A stretch of 64,000 nt of DNA from JAKOVR01 sp031415655 (GCA_031415655.1 JANOSD010000170.1:1-64000); one strand, 5' to 3'; shown: positions 1 through 9,129, counted from the stretch's first letter. Numbers and translations are program-made. Notes: generated by a model from the letters alone, not told the origin.

Positions 1-600
1 AGCCGGCCGAGCCCATGTTGGTGATCTCCGCCGACCCTGCCGGCACCGCCACACCGCAGACTTCCGTGTCGATGGCGGCGGTGCGCAGGATCAAGAGGAG
101 CGGCAGTTCCCAGCGAAGGCCTTCTTCTATCGCTTGAGGCATCACCGAGCGGTCAGCGCGCACCGCATCACGTTGGGCCGTGTGGGAAAGCAGGCCGACC
201 AGCAGGTTGCTCGAGGACCGATACGTCGTCTCTGCACCCCCCGGGACCAGCAGTCGACAGAACGCGAAAATCTCCTCGTCGTTGAGCCGCTCCCCGAGAT
301 GTTCGGCGTCGGAAAGCACCGACCACATGTCGGGAAGGTGCGCGTCAAGCGTGTCGTCGGTCCCCTGCCCATCAAACGAGAAGCCTCGACCCCCTGCATC
401 CCCCCCAACGCCCGGGCGGGAGCAAAGCCCGGGTAGGGGTCCTCGATCACGCCCGCGCCCATGGCCGCGTTGAGCGTCTCAAACGGACCGGGCTCATCGG
501 TGTCGACCTCGAAGGAGGGTCCCAGCCCTTGCCGTCGGGTTGAGCTCGGTTCATGGGTTCCCCTGACAAAGGACGATGGGCCGTCGTTCACTGCCGACAC
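1..600 (-). pseudogene. Cytochrome P450, decayed (internal deletion plus frameshift), cut by window edge
   Basis: Read on the minus strand from an ATG at 600, the N-terminal frame carries the P450 opening signature (DPYPGFA near residue 55) and stays open to 142. The frame 1 nt away carries the P450 core: I-helix GGAETT (about 227-238) and the ExxR-type EEGLRWE (about 90), and it runs off the window start. The two frames meet at a run of seven C on the plus strand (400-406), a likely slippage site. Only about 60 residues separate DPYP from the I-helix, whereas intact P450s have roughly 180-200, so the B-to-H helices are missing. The haem Cys loop lies beyond the window. A functional monooxygenase is excluded unless the assembly is wrong. 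It is divergent from the dehydrogenase at 727 and shares with it an intergenic palindrome. Confidence 0.8.
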
Positions 601-646
601 CCACGTAGGGACCGCGCGTCGGTACCCCCGGTCAGGCCCCTGAGGA

Positions 647-660
647 TGACACGCGTGTCA
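647..660. promoter_or_regulatory. Perfect 14-bp palindrome, candidate TetR/GntR-type operator
   Basis: TGACACGCGTGTCA is a perfect inverted repeat between the divergent P450 remnant (start 600) and the hydroxyacid dehydrogenase (start 727). A second site with the form TGACACG-N3-GTCA occurs at 9085-9098, upstream of the hydantoinase remnant. That supports a shared regulator, which is not encoded nearby. Confidence 0.5.
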
Positions 661-726
661 GGGTTCTGGAAGGATGACGGCCACGCCGACCTGGCGTCGC
701 TGTTCCCAACCTCTCGGAGGAGGCCC

Positions 727-1707
727 GTGACCGCCGACCGGCCCGTGATCTTTGCCACCGCACCGCTTCGCGGCGATGGGCTTACCTTGCTCGAATCGAT
801 CGCTGACGTGGTGCAGCAACCGTGGATCCATGGTTCCCACATGACGCTGCTGAACGATGAGCAACTCGGAGCAAAAGTCGACGAGTTCGGCGCGACGGTG
901 GTCATCTGCGAGGCCGACCAGTGCAAAGGGGTTCTGTTCGATCGGCCCCTGGTGGCGGTGGCCTCGACCCGAGGGGACCCGACCAACGTCGACGTGCCCG
1001 CAGCCACCGCCGCCGGCATTCCGGTGCTGCATGCGCCGAGACGCAATGCCGATGGCGTGGCCGAGCTCACGGTCGGCCTCCTGCTCGCGGTTGGTCGCGG
1101 CATCGTGCCCGCCGACCACGACGTGCGCTCCGGAGACGTGTTCAAGGATGGCTCGATCCCGTATCAGCGGTTCCGCGGCTGGCAGATCGCCGGGCAAACT
1201 GCCGGCATCATCGGCCTCGGTGCCGTGGGACGGGCCACTCGATGGCGCCTCGAAGGCTTAGGAATGCGGGTCATTTCGTACGACCCGTTCAACGCCGAGG
1301 CCACCCATTCCCTTGACGACCTCCTCGTCGAAGCCGATGTCGTGTCGATGCACGCGGCGCCGCTTCCCACCACCATCGGAATGATGGGGGCCGAGCAGTT
1401 CTCCCGAATGCAGCCGGGCGCGATCTACCTCAACTCGGCCAGAGCGGCACTCCATGATCTCGATGCGCTCACCGCGTCGCTCCTGGCCGGTCACCTTGGC
1501 GGTGCCGGGCTCGATCATTTCGAAGGCGAGACGCTTCCCGCCGCCCACCCGCTCATCGAGATGGGGAACGTGGTACTCACCCCCCACATCGGTGGTGCCA
1601 CCTACGACACCGAAGCCAACCACACCGCAATGATCGCCGCCGATCTTCAGCGACTGCTCGGCGGCGACCGTCCGATCCACTGCGTGAACCCTGAGGTCCT
1701 GCCATGA
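727..1707 (+). CDS. D-isomer 2-hydroxyacid dehydrogenase
   Basis: A 326-residue NAD-dependent dehydrogenase of the phosphoglycerate dehydrogenase/2-hydroxyacid family, which interconverts 2-keto and D-2-hydroxy acids. The Rossmann motif GIIGLGAVGRA is central. The family catalytic residues are visible in LNSARAAL (Arg), DHFEGE (Glu) and TPHIGGAT (His). The GTG at 727 is chosen because GGAGG lies 6 nt upstream and family homology begins directly after it (ADRPVIFATAPL). Open frame extends further upstream to 553 (including an ATG at 646), but it runs across the palindrome and into the divergent P450 gene. The stop overlaps the next start (ATGA at 1704), so it is translationally coupled to a class II aldolase, which suggests a sugar-acid or hydroxyacid degradation step. 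The exact substrate cannot be read from sequence. Confidence 0.85.
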   Translation: MTADRPVIFATAPLRGDGLTLLESIADVVQQPWIHGSHMTLLNDEQLGAKVDEFGATVVICEADQCKGVLFDRPLVAVASTRGDPTNVDVPAATAAGIPVLHAPRRNADGVAELTVGLLLAVGRGIVPADHDVRSGDVFKDGSIPYQRFRGWQIAGQTAGIIGLGAVGRATRWRLEGLGMRVISYDPFNAEATHSLDDLLVEADVVSMHAAPLPTTIGMMGAEQFSRMQPGAIYLNSARAALHDLDALTASLLAGHLGGAGLDHFEGETLPAAHPLIEMGNVVLTPHIGGATYDTEANHTAMIAADLQRLLGGDRPIHCVNPEVLP

Positions 1708-2390
1708 CCGCCACCGCCAAGCGTCCCCACGAAAGCACCGAAGCCGAGGTGAAGGCGGAGGTCCTTCGGGCGGCCAAGGCGATCCATGCCGCCGGACTCG
1801 TCGTAGGTACCGCCGGCAACGTGTCGAGCCGGATGCCCGATGCCGCACTCGTTTGCATGACCCCATCGTCACTGGCCTACGACGTCATGACGGTCAACGA
1901 TCTTGTGGTGGTCACCCTTGACGGCGAAAAGGTCGGCGGCGGCGGCGATCCCACGACGGAGAAGGCACTCCATCTCGAGTGCTACAAGTCGTACCCAGAA
2001 GTGGGCGGAGTTATTCACTCCCACGCTCCCCACGCATCGATGTTCGCCCTCGTACATGAATCGATTCCGGCATTGATCGAGGAGGTAGTGGTCTACCTCG
2101 GTGGCGACATCCCCATCTGCGACTACACCATGACGGGCACGGATGAACTCGGGATTGAGGTGGCGTCGAAGCTCGGCAACCGGTCCGCTGCGCTCGTGGC
2201 GAACCACGGCATCGTCTGCGTGGGCAAGAGCGTTGACGACGCGCTCCACGCCTCCCTGGTCACCGAGCGCACGGCGCAGATCGTATGGGGTGCCCGCCAA
2301 CTCGGTACTCCCGTGCCGATTCCCGAAAAGGTGAATCTCGACTTCGCCAACGTGTATGCCTTCGTCCGTGAACACATGTGGATGTCTTGA
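1704..2390 (+). CDS. Class II aldolase/adducin family protein
   Basis: A 228-residue protein of the AraD/FucA fold, zinc-dependent enzymes that cleave or epimerise phosphorylated sugars; some members decarboxylate. Visible family marks are the N-terminal GTAGNVSSR loop (phosphate binding), the metal-binding HSHAPHA at about residues 105-111, and a third His in VANHGIVC. A catalytic Glu lies in TTEKALHLE. The start overlaps the stop of the dehydrogenase by 4 nt, so the two form an operon. The combination of hydroxyacid dehydrogenase and class II aldolase fits catabolism of a sugar acid or a 3-oxo-tetronate-like compound (inference). Length is normal for the family and nothing is broken. Confidence 0.88.
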   Translation: MTATAKRPHESTEAEVKAEVLRAAKAIHAAGLVVGTAGNVSSRMPDAALVCMTPSSLAYDVMTVNDLVVVTLDGEKVGGGGDPTTEKALHLECYKSYPEVGGVIHSHAPHASMFALVHESIPALIEEVVVYLGGDIPICDYTMTGTDELGIEVASKLGNRSAALVANHGIVCVGKSVDDALHASLVTERTAQIVWGARQLGTPVPIPEKVNLDFANVYAFVREHMWMS

Positions 2391-2473
2391 GTCATCTTGA
2401 ACCGCATCTGTGGACAGGCCGTGCCATCGGGAATTGGTCGGTGCTCGCCAACCAATCCCTCGTAGCTCCCCCT

Positions 2474-4636
2474 ATGCTTCGCCATCCCATGAGGTGCACA
2501 CTTCGCCGGCCGCCCCGCCCATCATCCGTCGGGGCGGTCGTCATCATGTTGTCGTTCCTGCTCGCGGTGTGGGCTCCACCGGCTCGAGCGGTCGACCTCA
2601 ACTATGTGGTCACGACCACGGGCGACACCATCGATGCCGACGACGGCCTGACCTCGTTCCGGGAGGCAGTCATCGCCATCAACACCGCCAACCCCGCCAC
2701 CGCTCGCGTCGAATTGGCTGCGTCCGTTGACTACACGCTGACCTTGTGTGGCAACACAGGGCAACCATTCGCCGGACCGATCACCGTGTCGGGCGCAACA
2801 GATCTCACGATCGACGGCAATGACGCCAGAATCCTCACCTCTTGCCCCGCGGATCGGTTGCTGGAGGGCACGGCTTCGCTCCGATCGTTAGTGGTCGAGC
2901 ACCTCACTCTCGAAGGCGGCACCAATGGCGCAATTGCCTCCGCTCGAAATCTGACGCTTGATGGTGTCGCCGTCACCAACACCACGGGGGACCCGCAAGC
3001 GGAGGCGGCGGTCAAGTTCGACGGCTCGGAGTTCACCATGCACGAAACCACCATTCGGGATTCGGTGGAGCTCACGGCTCTGGCGATCAATTCCGACGAC
3101 GCGAGGGCGACGATCACCGACAGTTCCATCTCCGACAATGTTCGCACCGCGGGCCAGGATTGTTCGTCCGGAGTTTTCGCTCGCGGGGACGTCACCATTG
3201 TGGACTCGCTGATCGTACGTAACCGAGCGACCACCCAACTCCACCCGCCCCCCACTTGGGCAAACCAACAGCCCCCAGAACTGAACTCGGCCCTTGACGG
3301 CTGCGGCACAGGGGGTGTCCGATCGACGGGACGGCTCAGCCTGACTCGGGTCGAAGTCGCGAACAACCAAGGAACCGAGGTCGGCGGGATTTACGGCGTG
3401 GACACGAATGTGAATGACTCCAACCTCCACGACAACTACGGCGCGCATGGCGGCGCCTCGACTGGAGGCACGGTCACGGGAACCCGCATTCACCACAACC
3501 ACGGCCTGTTGACTGGTGGGATCGCGCTCTCAGGTTCGATGCGCAACTCCACGGTCGACAACAACGTCGGAGGCCAAACCGGGGGCCTCGCTCTTCTTGC
3601 CGGCGGTACGCCGTTGGCCGTCACGAATTCCACGGTCACCGAAAATCGAGGCGGCGCCTTTCCGGGGGTATTGATCGACGAGAAATCCGCCACCTCCGGC
3701 CCCATGTTTCCCCCTGTAGACGTCATCCTCACCTCGACATCGATCGCCCGAAATCACCGAAGCTCGAACCCGGCGCCAGGGTCGGCCACGGACTTCACGA
3801 TTCGCACCTCACCTCGGGTTCGAACTGTGGCTTCAGCGAATGCCTTCGGGGCCAACCCCAACCCAACCGTGCCGCCGTGTTCCCACCGCACGGCAGCCGG
3901 CGGCTTGACGGAATCGACCATGTTGAGCCGGGGGAACAACTTCGCCACCAACCAGTCCTGCTTCACGCAGGTCCAGCCCACAGATCGAGTAGGAGGCGAT
4001 CCTCGTTTTGCTGCGCTCACCCTGAACGGGGATGAGGTCCCCACGATCGCACCATTGGCAGGTTCAACACTGCTCGATCAGATACTTGCGACAACTCCAA
4101 CCTGCCGAGGCAGCGATCAGCGGGGACAGTCTCGCCCTCAGGGCACCGGTTGCGACATCGGTGCAGTGGAAGTGGCCTATGGCGGGTACCACCCTGTGGC
4201 CCCCGCCCGCGTGCTCGATACCCGAACGGGCGGGGACTCCCACCGCATCGGTCCCGGGGAAACCCGGACCATCGGGTTGACCGGCATAGGTGGGATCCCA
4301 TCCACCGGCGTCGCCGCCGTGACGGTAAACACAACGGTGGCCGATGCCACGGTCGCGTCGCATCTCACTCTTTGGCCCCAAGGCACGGTCACGCCGGAAA
4401 CGTCGACCCTCAACTGGTCCGCGAACCAAGTGGTCGCCAACCTCTCAACCATCATGATCGATCCCGAGCTCGGCACTCTCCGCCCGAAACAACAGCGGAT
4501 TCGTGCATGTGATTCTGGACGTGAGCGGCTGGTACGACACCGGCACATCGATGGACGTGGGCCCCACTCCCCAACGTTGCCCATGTGGCGACGCCTTCCA
4601 CCCCGTTGCACCGACCCGAGTGTTCGACACGCGTGA
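2474..4636 (+). CDS. Secreted CSLREAI-type beta-helix protein, N-terminal part (frameshifted)
   Basis: Signal peptide (basic start, hydrophobic VGAVVIMLSFLLAVW, cleavage after APPARA) followed by a degenerate CSLREAI motif (DGLTSFREAVIAINTA) and roughly 500 residues of short Asn/Thr-rich right-handed beta-helix repeats. A C-terminal module then begins PARVLDTRTGGD. Reading frame is lost near 4478: codons for GTL lead into RPKQQ, whereas the other frame from 4479 reads SARNNSGFVHVILDVSGWY, the expected end of the module. The lesion looks like loss of one CT unit in a short CT run (about 4475-4481). The true protein would continue to 5297. The ATG at 2474 is preferred to 2378, which overlaps the aldolase; 2489 is an alternative. 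Probably a cell-surface or adhesive protein. It is either a pseudogene, phase-variable, or an assembly error. Confidence 0.75.
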   Translation: MLRHPMRCTLRRPPRPSSVGAVVIMLSFLLAVWAPPARAVDLNYVVTTTGDTIDADDGLTSFREAVIAINTANPATARVELAASVDYTLTLCGNTGQPFAGPITVSGATDLTIDGNDARILTSCPADRLLEGTASLRSLVVEHLTLEGGTNGAIASARNLTLDGVAVTNTTGDPQAEAAVKFDGSEFTMHETTIRDSVELTALAINSDDARATITDSSISDNVRTAGQDCSSGVFARGDVTIVDSLIVRNRATTQLHPPPTWANQQPPELNSALDGCGTGGVRSTGRLSLTRVEVANNQGTEVGGIYGVDTNVNDSNLHDNYGAHGGASTGGTVTGTRIHHNHGLLTGGIALSGSMRNSTVDNNVGGQTGGLALLAGGTPLAVTNSTVTENRGGAFPGVLIDEKSATSGPMFPPVDVILTSTSIARNHRSSNPAPGSATDFTIRTSPRVRTVASANAFGANPNPTVPPCSHRTAAGGLTESTMLSRGNNFATNQSCFTQVQPTDRVGGDPRFAALTLNGDEVPTIAPLAGSTLLDQILATTPTCRGSDQRGQSRPQGTGCDIGAVEVAYGGYHPVAPARVLDTRTGGDSHRIGPGETRTIGLTGIGGIPSTGVAAVTVNTTVADATVASHLTLWPQGTVTPETSTLNWSANQVVANLSTIMIDPELGTLRPKQQRIRACDSGRERLVRHRHIDGRGPHSPTLPMWRRLPPRCTDPSVRHA

Positions 4637-5297
4637 TGGCACCGGCACGACGAGCGGGACCATGGGCCCGGGCCAGGTCCGCCAGATGCAGGTCGTCGGG
4701 GTCGCGGGCATTCCCCCCTCGGCTACGGCCGTGGCCCTCAGCCTCACCGGTGTCCTCCCGACAACGGACACCCACCTCACGGTGTGGCCTGCCGGCACAC
4801 CGCTTCCTTCGGTCTCCAACCTCAACGTCGAACGCGCAAACATCGCGCCCAATCTGATCGTTGTGAAACTCTCGCCCACCGGGCAGGTAGAAATCCGCAA
4901 CAACTCCGGCCAAATCCATGTCTTGGCCGACATCGCCGGGTATTTCAGTCCCGGAGCCGGGCCTCGGTTTCGGTCGTTCTCCCCCATTCGGCTTGATGAC
5001 ACCCGCGAGGGTCTCGGGCTACCACTGCAGCCGCAAAACAACCACTACGTGTTGGTTGGGCAACCCGTCGTCGCTGTAGCAACCAATCTGACGGGAACAC
5101 AACCCAGCGAAATCACGCACCTGTCCGCCTTCTCGGCATCCCAACAAGCCCCGCCGATCAGCAATCTGAACCTTCGGCTGGGACAGACAGTCGCCGTCGC
5201 CACAATGACCCCCACCAACGCCAACGGGGCGTTTCACGTGCGTAACAACAGCGGAACCGTCCACACCATCGTCGATCTCACGGGCTGGTACGCCTGA
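4503..5297 (+). CDS. C-terminal part of the frameshifted beta-helix protein (repeated RVLDTR modules)
   Basis: This frame completes the first PxRVLDTR module of the upstream gene and adds two more copies: PTRVFDTRDGTG (about residue 40) and SPIRLDDTREGL (about residue 160). Each copy of about 125 residues ends in a NNSG-x(2)-H-x(4)-D-(V/I/L)-(S/A/T)-G-(W/Y) motif (NNSGQIHVLADIAGYF, NNSGTVHTIVDLTGWYA). The GTG at 4503 is only the first start codon in this frame, not a plausible initiation site; homology continues upstream of it to about 4479. It should be read as the C-terminus of the gene at 2474. Such modules are common in secreted Acidimicrobiia proteins, where they probably mediate surface retention (inference). 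Confidence 0.75.
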   Translation: MHVILDVSGWYDTGTSMDVGPTPQRCPCGDAFHPVAPTRVFDTRDGTGTTSGTMGPGQVRQMQVVGVAGIPPSATAVALSLTGVLPTTDTHLTVWPAGTPLPSVSNLNVERANIAPNLIVVKLSPTGQVEIRNNSGQIHVLADIAGYFSPGAGPRFRSFSPIRLDDTREGLGLPLQPQNNHYVLVGQPVVAVATNLTGTQPSEITHLSAFSASQQAPPISNLNLRLGQTVAVATMTPTNANGAFHVRNNSGTVHTIVDLTGWYA

Positions 5298-5382
5298 GCT
5301 CAACGGGCCAATGCCCACATCTCGAGGAGTATCTGTGTACCTGTTCTCCCACACACGGATGCACGGTTAGGTTGGCGGGTCC

Positions 5383-6783
5383 ATGGGGGGATCGCACTCG
5401 CACTCGCACGGGCCTCACCAAGATGGGGCCGACCCGGCCGCCAGCCGGCACATCCGGCTGATCCTCGCCGCGCTCACCCTCCCGTTCCTCCTTTTCGGCC
5501 TTGTCGGCCTCGCCGTCTTGTGGCCCCACGAACAACGGTCGCGACCCAACATCGAGGCGGCATTCGAGTTCGTCGATGCACGAGTCGAAACCTCCACCAC
5601 TCGCGCCTGCGAGCTCGCTCCCTGCGCCGATGTCACCTTCCGACTCGTGAACGGTCCCGAAGCGGGAACCACGATTCGTGTCGAGAACTTCTTCCTCACC
5701 GTCGGCATGCAAGCGCCAGTGGCGGGCGACGAAGTGGTGCTCACTCGCACGGAGATTCCGGGCCTAGCAAAGCCGGCCTACAACCTGAGCGACTACCAAC
5801 GCACCTCACCGATGCTCTTCCTACTGGCACTTTTCGTCGTGGCAACGATCGCGGTAGGGCGGCGTAGCGGTGCCGGTGCTCTCGTGGGCCTCGGCGTGTC
5901 GTACCTACTGTTGGCCACGTTCGCCTTGCCGGCGATCCTCGCCGGCAAGGATCCACTTCTGGTCGCCATGGTCACCGGGACCCTGATCATGTTCCTGGTG
6001 CTGTATTTGGCATCCGGCATCAACGTGCGCACGACCACCGCGCTCGTCGGCACACTGCTCGCCATCTGTGTGACGGCGTTGCTGGCCCGGGTGTTCGTGA
6101 CCGCCACCCGTCTCACCGGGTTGAGCTCGGAGGAGGCGGTGATGCTGCAACTCGACGGCGTGAGCATCAGCCTGTCCGGGCTGTTGTTGGCCGGGATCGT
6201 GATCGGCACACTCGGTGCCCTCAACGATGTGACCGTCACCCAAGCATCAGCGGTATGGGAGGTACATCGCGCCGATCCTTCACAGGGACGGAGCGACCTC
6301 TACCGGGCGGGCATGCGCGTCGGTCGCGACCACATCGCCTCCACCATTGACACGCTGGTTCTGGCCTACGCCGGCGCAAGCCTTCCGCTGCTCTTGCTCT
6401 TCTCCCAGGCCAACCGGCCCTTTGGTCGATCGATCACCGGCGAGATCATTGCCGAAGAGGTTGTCCGCGCCCTGGTGGGTTCCCTGGGCCTCATCGCCTC
6501 CGTCCCAATCACCACCTTTGTCGCGGCCGCAGTGGTATCCGCCGATCACGCCGCCAGCGGGGAAACACCGGTTGACCAGCATGGGCACGACCGAGAGCAT
6601 GCGCACGACGATGAGGCTGACGCGCCGCTTTCTACAACGACCGTCCCCGCGTCCATCCCTGCGAGATCACCCAAACAAGCCCGGCCCCTCAAATCGCCGA
6701 ACCCATCGAAGCCGTCGAAACCAGCAAAACCGGCGAAGGACTGGACGCCGCCAAAAGCCGAGCGGGACTTCTGGGCCGACTAG
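5383..6783 (+). CDS. YibE/F family membrane protein
   Basis: A 466-residue integral membrane protein with a His-rich N-terminus (SHSHSHGPH), a first membrane helix at about 24-46, a 90-residue extracytoplasmic domain, then six to seven further helices from about 145 to 390. The family-typical motif GALNDVTVTQASAVWEV follows the helix near 280. YibE/F proteins are conserved in Firmicutes and Actinobacteria; their transport substrate is not established. The tail (400-466) is His/Asp then Pro/Lys-rich low complexity. The stop codon at 6781-6783 lies inside the outer end of a MITE-like element (6780-6949), so the original C-terminus may have been altered by that insertion. Confidence 0.85.
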   Translation: MGGSHSHSHGPHQDGADPAASRHIRLILAALTLPFLLFGLVGLAVLWPHEQRSRPNIEAAFEFVDARVETSTTRACELAPCADVTFRLVNGPEAGTTIRVENFFLTVGMQAPVAGDEVVLTRTEIPGLAKPAYNLSDYQRTSPMLFLLALFVVATIAVGRRSGAGALVGLGVSYLLLATFALPAILAGKDPLLVAMVTGTLIMFLVLYLASGINVRTTTALVGTLLAICVTALLARVFVTATRLTGLSSEEAVMLQLDGVSISLSGLLLAGIVIGTLGALNDVTVTQASAVWEVHRADPSQGRSDLYRAGMRVGRDHIASTIDTLVLAYAGASLPLLLLFSQANRPFGRSITGEIIAEEVVRALVGSLGLIASVPITTFVAAAVVSADHAASGETPVDQHGHDREHAHDDEADAPLSTTTVPASIPARSPKQARPLKSPNPSKPSKPAKPAKDWTPPKAERDFWAD

Positions 6784-6949
6784 GTGGGTGGCCCGGTAAC
6801 GCTTCGAGAAGCGGATTCCGAGCCACGGTTCGAACTCTCGCAAGGACGCGACGTCGAAAGCCCCCTTGTTCTGGGAGGTGAGACGGAGGACGCCGCGAGA
6901 TTCGAAGCTGGCCGGAAGACGCCGAATGGTTACTGGGACCCGCTCCTAG
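6780..6949. mobile_element. MITE-like element, copy 1 (170 bp, terminal inverted repeats)
   Basis: The ends are imperfect 26-bp inverted repeats: left 6780-6805 (CTAGG...CCCGGTAAC..TTC) and right 6924-6949 (GAA..GTTACTGGG...CCTAG), matching at about 19 of 26 positions. The interior shares long blocks with copy 2 at 10386-10580: GCTTCGAGAAGCGGATTCCG, TCGAAAGCCCCCTT, GGTGAGACGGAGGACGCCGC and AAGCTGGCCGGAAG. It encodes no transposase, so it would be non-autonomous. The left end begins at the stop codon of the YibE/F gene. The remaining bases up to 7061 hold no recognisable gene. Confidence 0.65.
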
Positions 6950-7061
6950 CCCCACGCGCCATTGGCTACAACCCACTTTCCGCGTCGCAGCACTTGTCCG
7001 TCGCGTACCAAATGGTGACGCATCGTGGTACGCGAGTTCGGGGTTACGGCCGGCGCGGGGA

Positions 7062-7862
7062 TCAGTCGACGGTGGGGGTGATCGCCAGCACCAAGTCGAC
7101 GATGGGCTGATGGTCGTAGTTGGCCGGGTTGTACCCGGGAAGGTAGGTACGGGCAAAACGTTTCGGGGCGAGGCGGAGACCGTTCGGCACGAACGGTCGA
7201 GACTTGCGCCCCTGCGATTCGTGCAACACCCGCTCGAGTCGATGGACGTAACGCATGAAGTGCAGCTGGGCCCGCGCCGATCCCAAGGCCCGGTACGGGT
7301 AGCTACCCGCCAGCGTTTTGTAGACGTCGAAGGCCACCGTACGGTGCTCGAACTCCTCGGCTCCGTGCCAGGCCCATAGTTGCTGCCACGGCCCGAAACG
7401 GCTGGGTTCCACCGACTCAGACCCCGCGGCCGCCCGCTCGAAGGTGGTGACCATCATGGCGCAGGTCATGGCTTCGAACCCTTCGGCGTAGGCCAGGTTG
7501 AAACGAATGCTCTTCTGGTCGAGGAAACGGGTGTAGTCGGCGCCCAACTGCTTCTCGATGGCGGTCAGTTCGTTACGCACCTTCGGATCAAGCTGCGTTT
7601 TGAGCTGCTCGTTGATCCGGTGATGGTTTCGGTGATGCTGGGCTTCTTGACCGATGAAGGCGCGAACGTCTTGCGCCAGTGCCTCATCACGAATCTGATC
7701 GACCACCTTGCGGTAGATGCGAATGAGATACGGCTCGAGCTGGGGCAGCGTGAGCGAGAACGCCACGAGGAATGTTTCCTCGTACGGATCGTTGCCGGGG
7801 AAGACGTCGTCGAGCGTCTCCGAGAAATCGAAACGGACCTTACGTACGGTGATGTCCGACAT
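7062..7862 (-). CDS. Metal-dependent hydrolase family protein (PF10118-like)
   Basis: A 266-residue helical, ferritin-like protein of the predicted metal-dependent hydrolase family (PF10118). The Glu/His residues expected to bind a di-metal centre are present in FIGQEAQHHRNHH (about 69-81), YAEGFEAMT (about 125) and AWHGAEEFEHRTVAFD (about 165-180). ATG at 7862 gives the normal family length and N-terminus. The biochemical reaction of this family is not firmly established; members are often found with fatty acid or steroid catabolism genes in actinobacteria. It is probably transcribed alone or with the GDSL lipoprotein at 7944, which lies upstream on the same strand with an 81-bp gap. Confidence 0.8.
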   Translation of the reverse strand: MSDITVRKVRFDFSETLDDVFPGNDPYEETFLVAFSLTLPQLEPYLIRIYRKVVDQIRDEALAQDVRAFIGQEAQHHRNHHRINEQLKTQLDPKVRNELTAIEKQLGADYTRFLDQKSIRFNLAYAEGFEAMTCAMMVTTFERAAAGSESVEPSRFGPWQQLWAWHGAEEFEHRTVAFDVYKTLAGSYPYRALGSARAQLHFMRYVHRLERVLHESQGRKSRPFVPNGLRLAPKRFARTYLPGYNPANYDHQPIVDLVLAITPTVD

Positions 7863-7943
7863 GGTGCTCGACCGTAGTCTTTGAGTTCGGCATCCGGACA
7901 GCCGATCTCGCCACCGACCAGAACGAACCCATCATGGGTCGGG

Positions 7944-8981
7944 TCACCCAACTATCGGGCGAATCGCCGCAAGCCAAGTCTCCGCCATCTGCGCATAGCC
8001 GGCTTGATTCGGGTGGTTCCCGTCGTCGGCCAGTGTGCTCGAACTGCGAAACAGCGGCGCGTCGAGAAAGTCCACCACAACGGCCCCATGAGTCTGTGCC
8101 ACACCGCGCACGACCTCGGCGTATCGACGCGCCTGTGCTGACATCTGCTGTACCTCGGCCGCCGTCGTGGCCGGAATCGTGGCTTCCCGCAGTACGTCGT
8201 CCTTGGCCACGGGCCGCTTGCTTTGGTCGTCGTTGATGGCGATCACCACTCGCGCCCCCGCTTCGTCGAGCCGTCGAACGATGGTGTCGAGGTTCGTCCG
8301 ATACGTGGCCAGGTTGTCGACCTCCTCCGATTGTGTGGTGCCATCGGATGAGCCGTACTCGTAGAGGTACCAGAGATCGTTCGACCCCACCAGCACGGTG
8401 GCCAGCGCCGGCCGGCCGCTCGTGACGGTCTCTCGAATACGCGCTTCCGCCACCCGCAACTGGCTTGGCTCGTCCGGCGTGCCTTCGATGAGCTGCGCCG
8501 AATCCCAACCGCTTTTCCCGAGGTTCACCACCTCGGAACCTGTCCGACCCCCGCGGTCGATGGCTGCCCCGAGGAGCGCGACGTACCCACCCGCACCGGA
8601 ATCATCGCCCGTGCCTTCGGTGAGTGAGTCGCCCAATGCGACGAAGAGCATTGGCCCCGAGGGCAAGGGTCCCGACGCCAGCGACGCTGACGGCGGCGGC
8701 CCCGCTTCGCTACTCCCGGGCGGCGCACCACTGCCGTCGTCCTTGGGTTTCATGGATGACGTAGGGACCACGGGCAACGAGTTGGACCCGGCACTGATCG
8801 ACGTGCTGACCGACGAACCGGACGACGACGGTAGTTCCACCGTTCGCGCCACCGTGTCGCCGCCCGTTCCTGCTGCGCATGCCATCGCAAGGAAGGTCGT
8901 TCCGAGGAGAAGGGTGTTCGATACCAACCTACGGAAGCGACGTTGGGACTCCGGGGTGGTTTTGGGCGGGTGGGAGGCCAT
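7944..8981 (-). CDS. SGNH/GDSL hydrolase, secreted lipoprotein
   Basis: A 345-residue lipoprotein. The ATG at 8981 gives a basic N-terminus, a hydrophobic stretch LLLGTTFLAMA and a lipobox ending in Cys (LAMAC), followed by a Ser/Pro/Gly linker to about residue 105. The esterase domain shows SGNH block I FVALGDSLTEG (nucleophile Ser), block II Gly in NLGKSGWDS, block III Asn in VGSNDLW and block V D-x(2)-H in DDGNHPNQAGY. Family members hydrolyse acyl or acetyl esters at the cell surface; the substrate here is unknown. An upstream start at 9068 is unlikely because it would bury the signal sequence. Confidence 0.85.
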   Translation of the reverse strand: MASHPPKTTPESQRRFRRLVSNTLLLGTTFLAMACAAGTGGDTVARTVELPSSSGSSVSTSISAGSNSLPVVPTSSMKPKDDGSGAPPGSSEAGPPPSASLASGPLPSGPMLFVALGDSLTEGTGDDSGAGGYVALLGAAIDRGGRTGSEVVNLGKSGWDSAQLIEGTPDEPSQLRVAEARIRETVTSGRPALATVLVGSNDLWYLYEYGSSDGTTQSEEVDNLATYRTNLDTIVRRLDEAGARVVIAINDDQSKRPVAKDDVLREATIPATTAAEVQQMSAQARRYAEVVRGVAQTHGAVVVDFLDAPLFRSSSTLADDGNHPNQAGYAQMAETWLAAIRPIVG

Positions 8982-9084
8982 GAAGGAAGTCTGGCCTGGA
9001 TTCGGGCGCGGGGTTGGCGCGGTGGTGCTGACGGCCGCCGTTCGCCGCCGGCACACGAACGCAATCACCTCCGGTACACTTTCC

Positions 9085-9098
9085 TGACACGAACGTCA
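9085..9098. promoter_or_regulatory. Candidate operator TGACACG-N3-GTCA
   Basis: TGACACGAACGTCA is an imperfect inverted repeat, part of the wider CCTGAC-N6-GTCAGG at 9083-9100. It lies between the divergent GDSL lipoprotein (start 8981) and the hydantoinase-B remnant (start 9130). It shares spacing and both half-sites with the palindrome at 647-660, which suggests one regulator for both loci. Confidence 0.45.
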
Positions 9099-9129
9099 GG
9101 TACGGCGATTCGTGGGCGGACGGCCTGGC

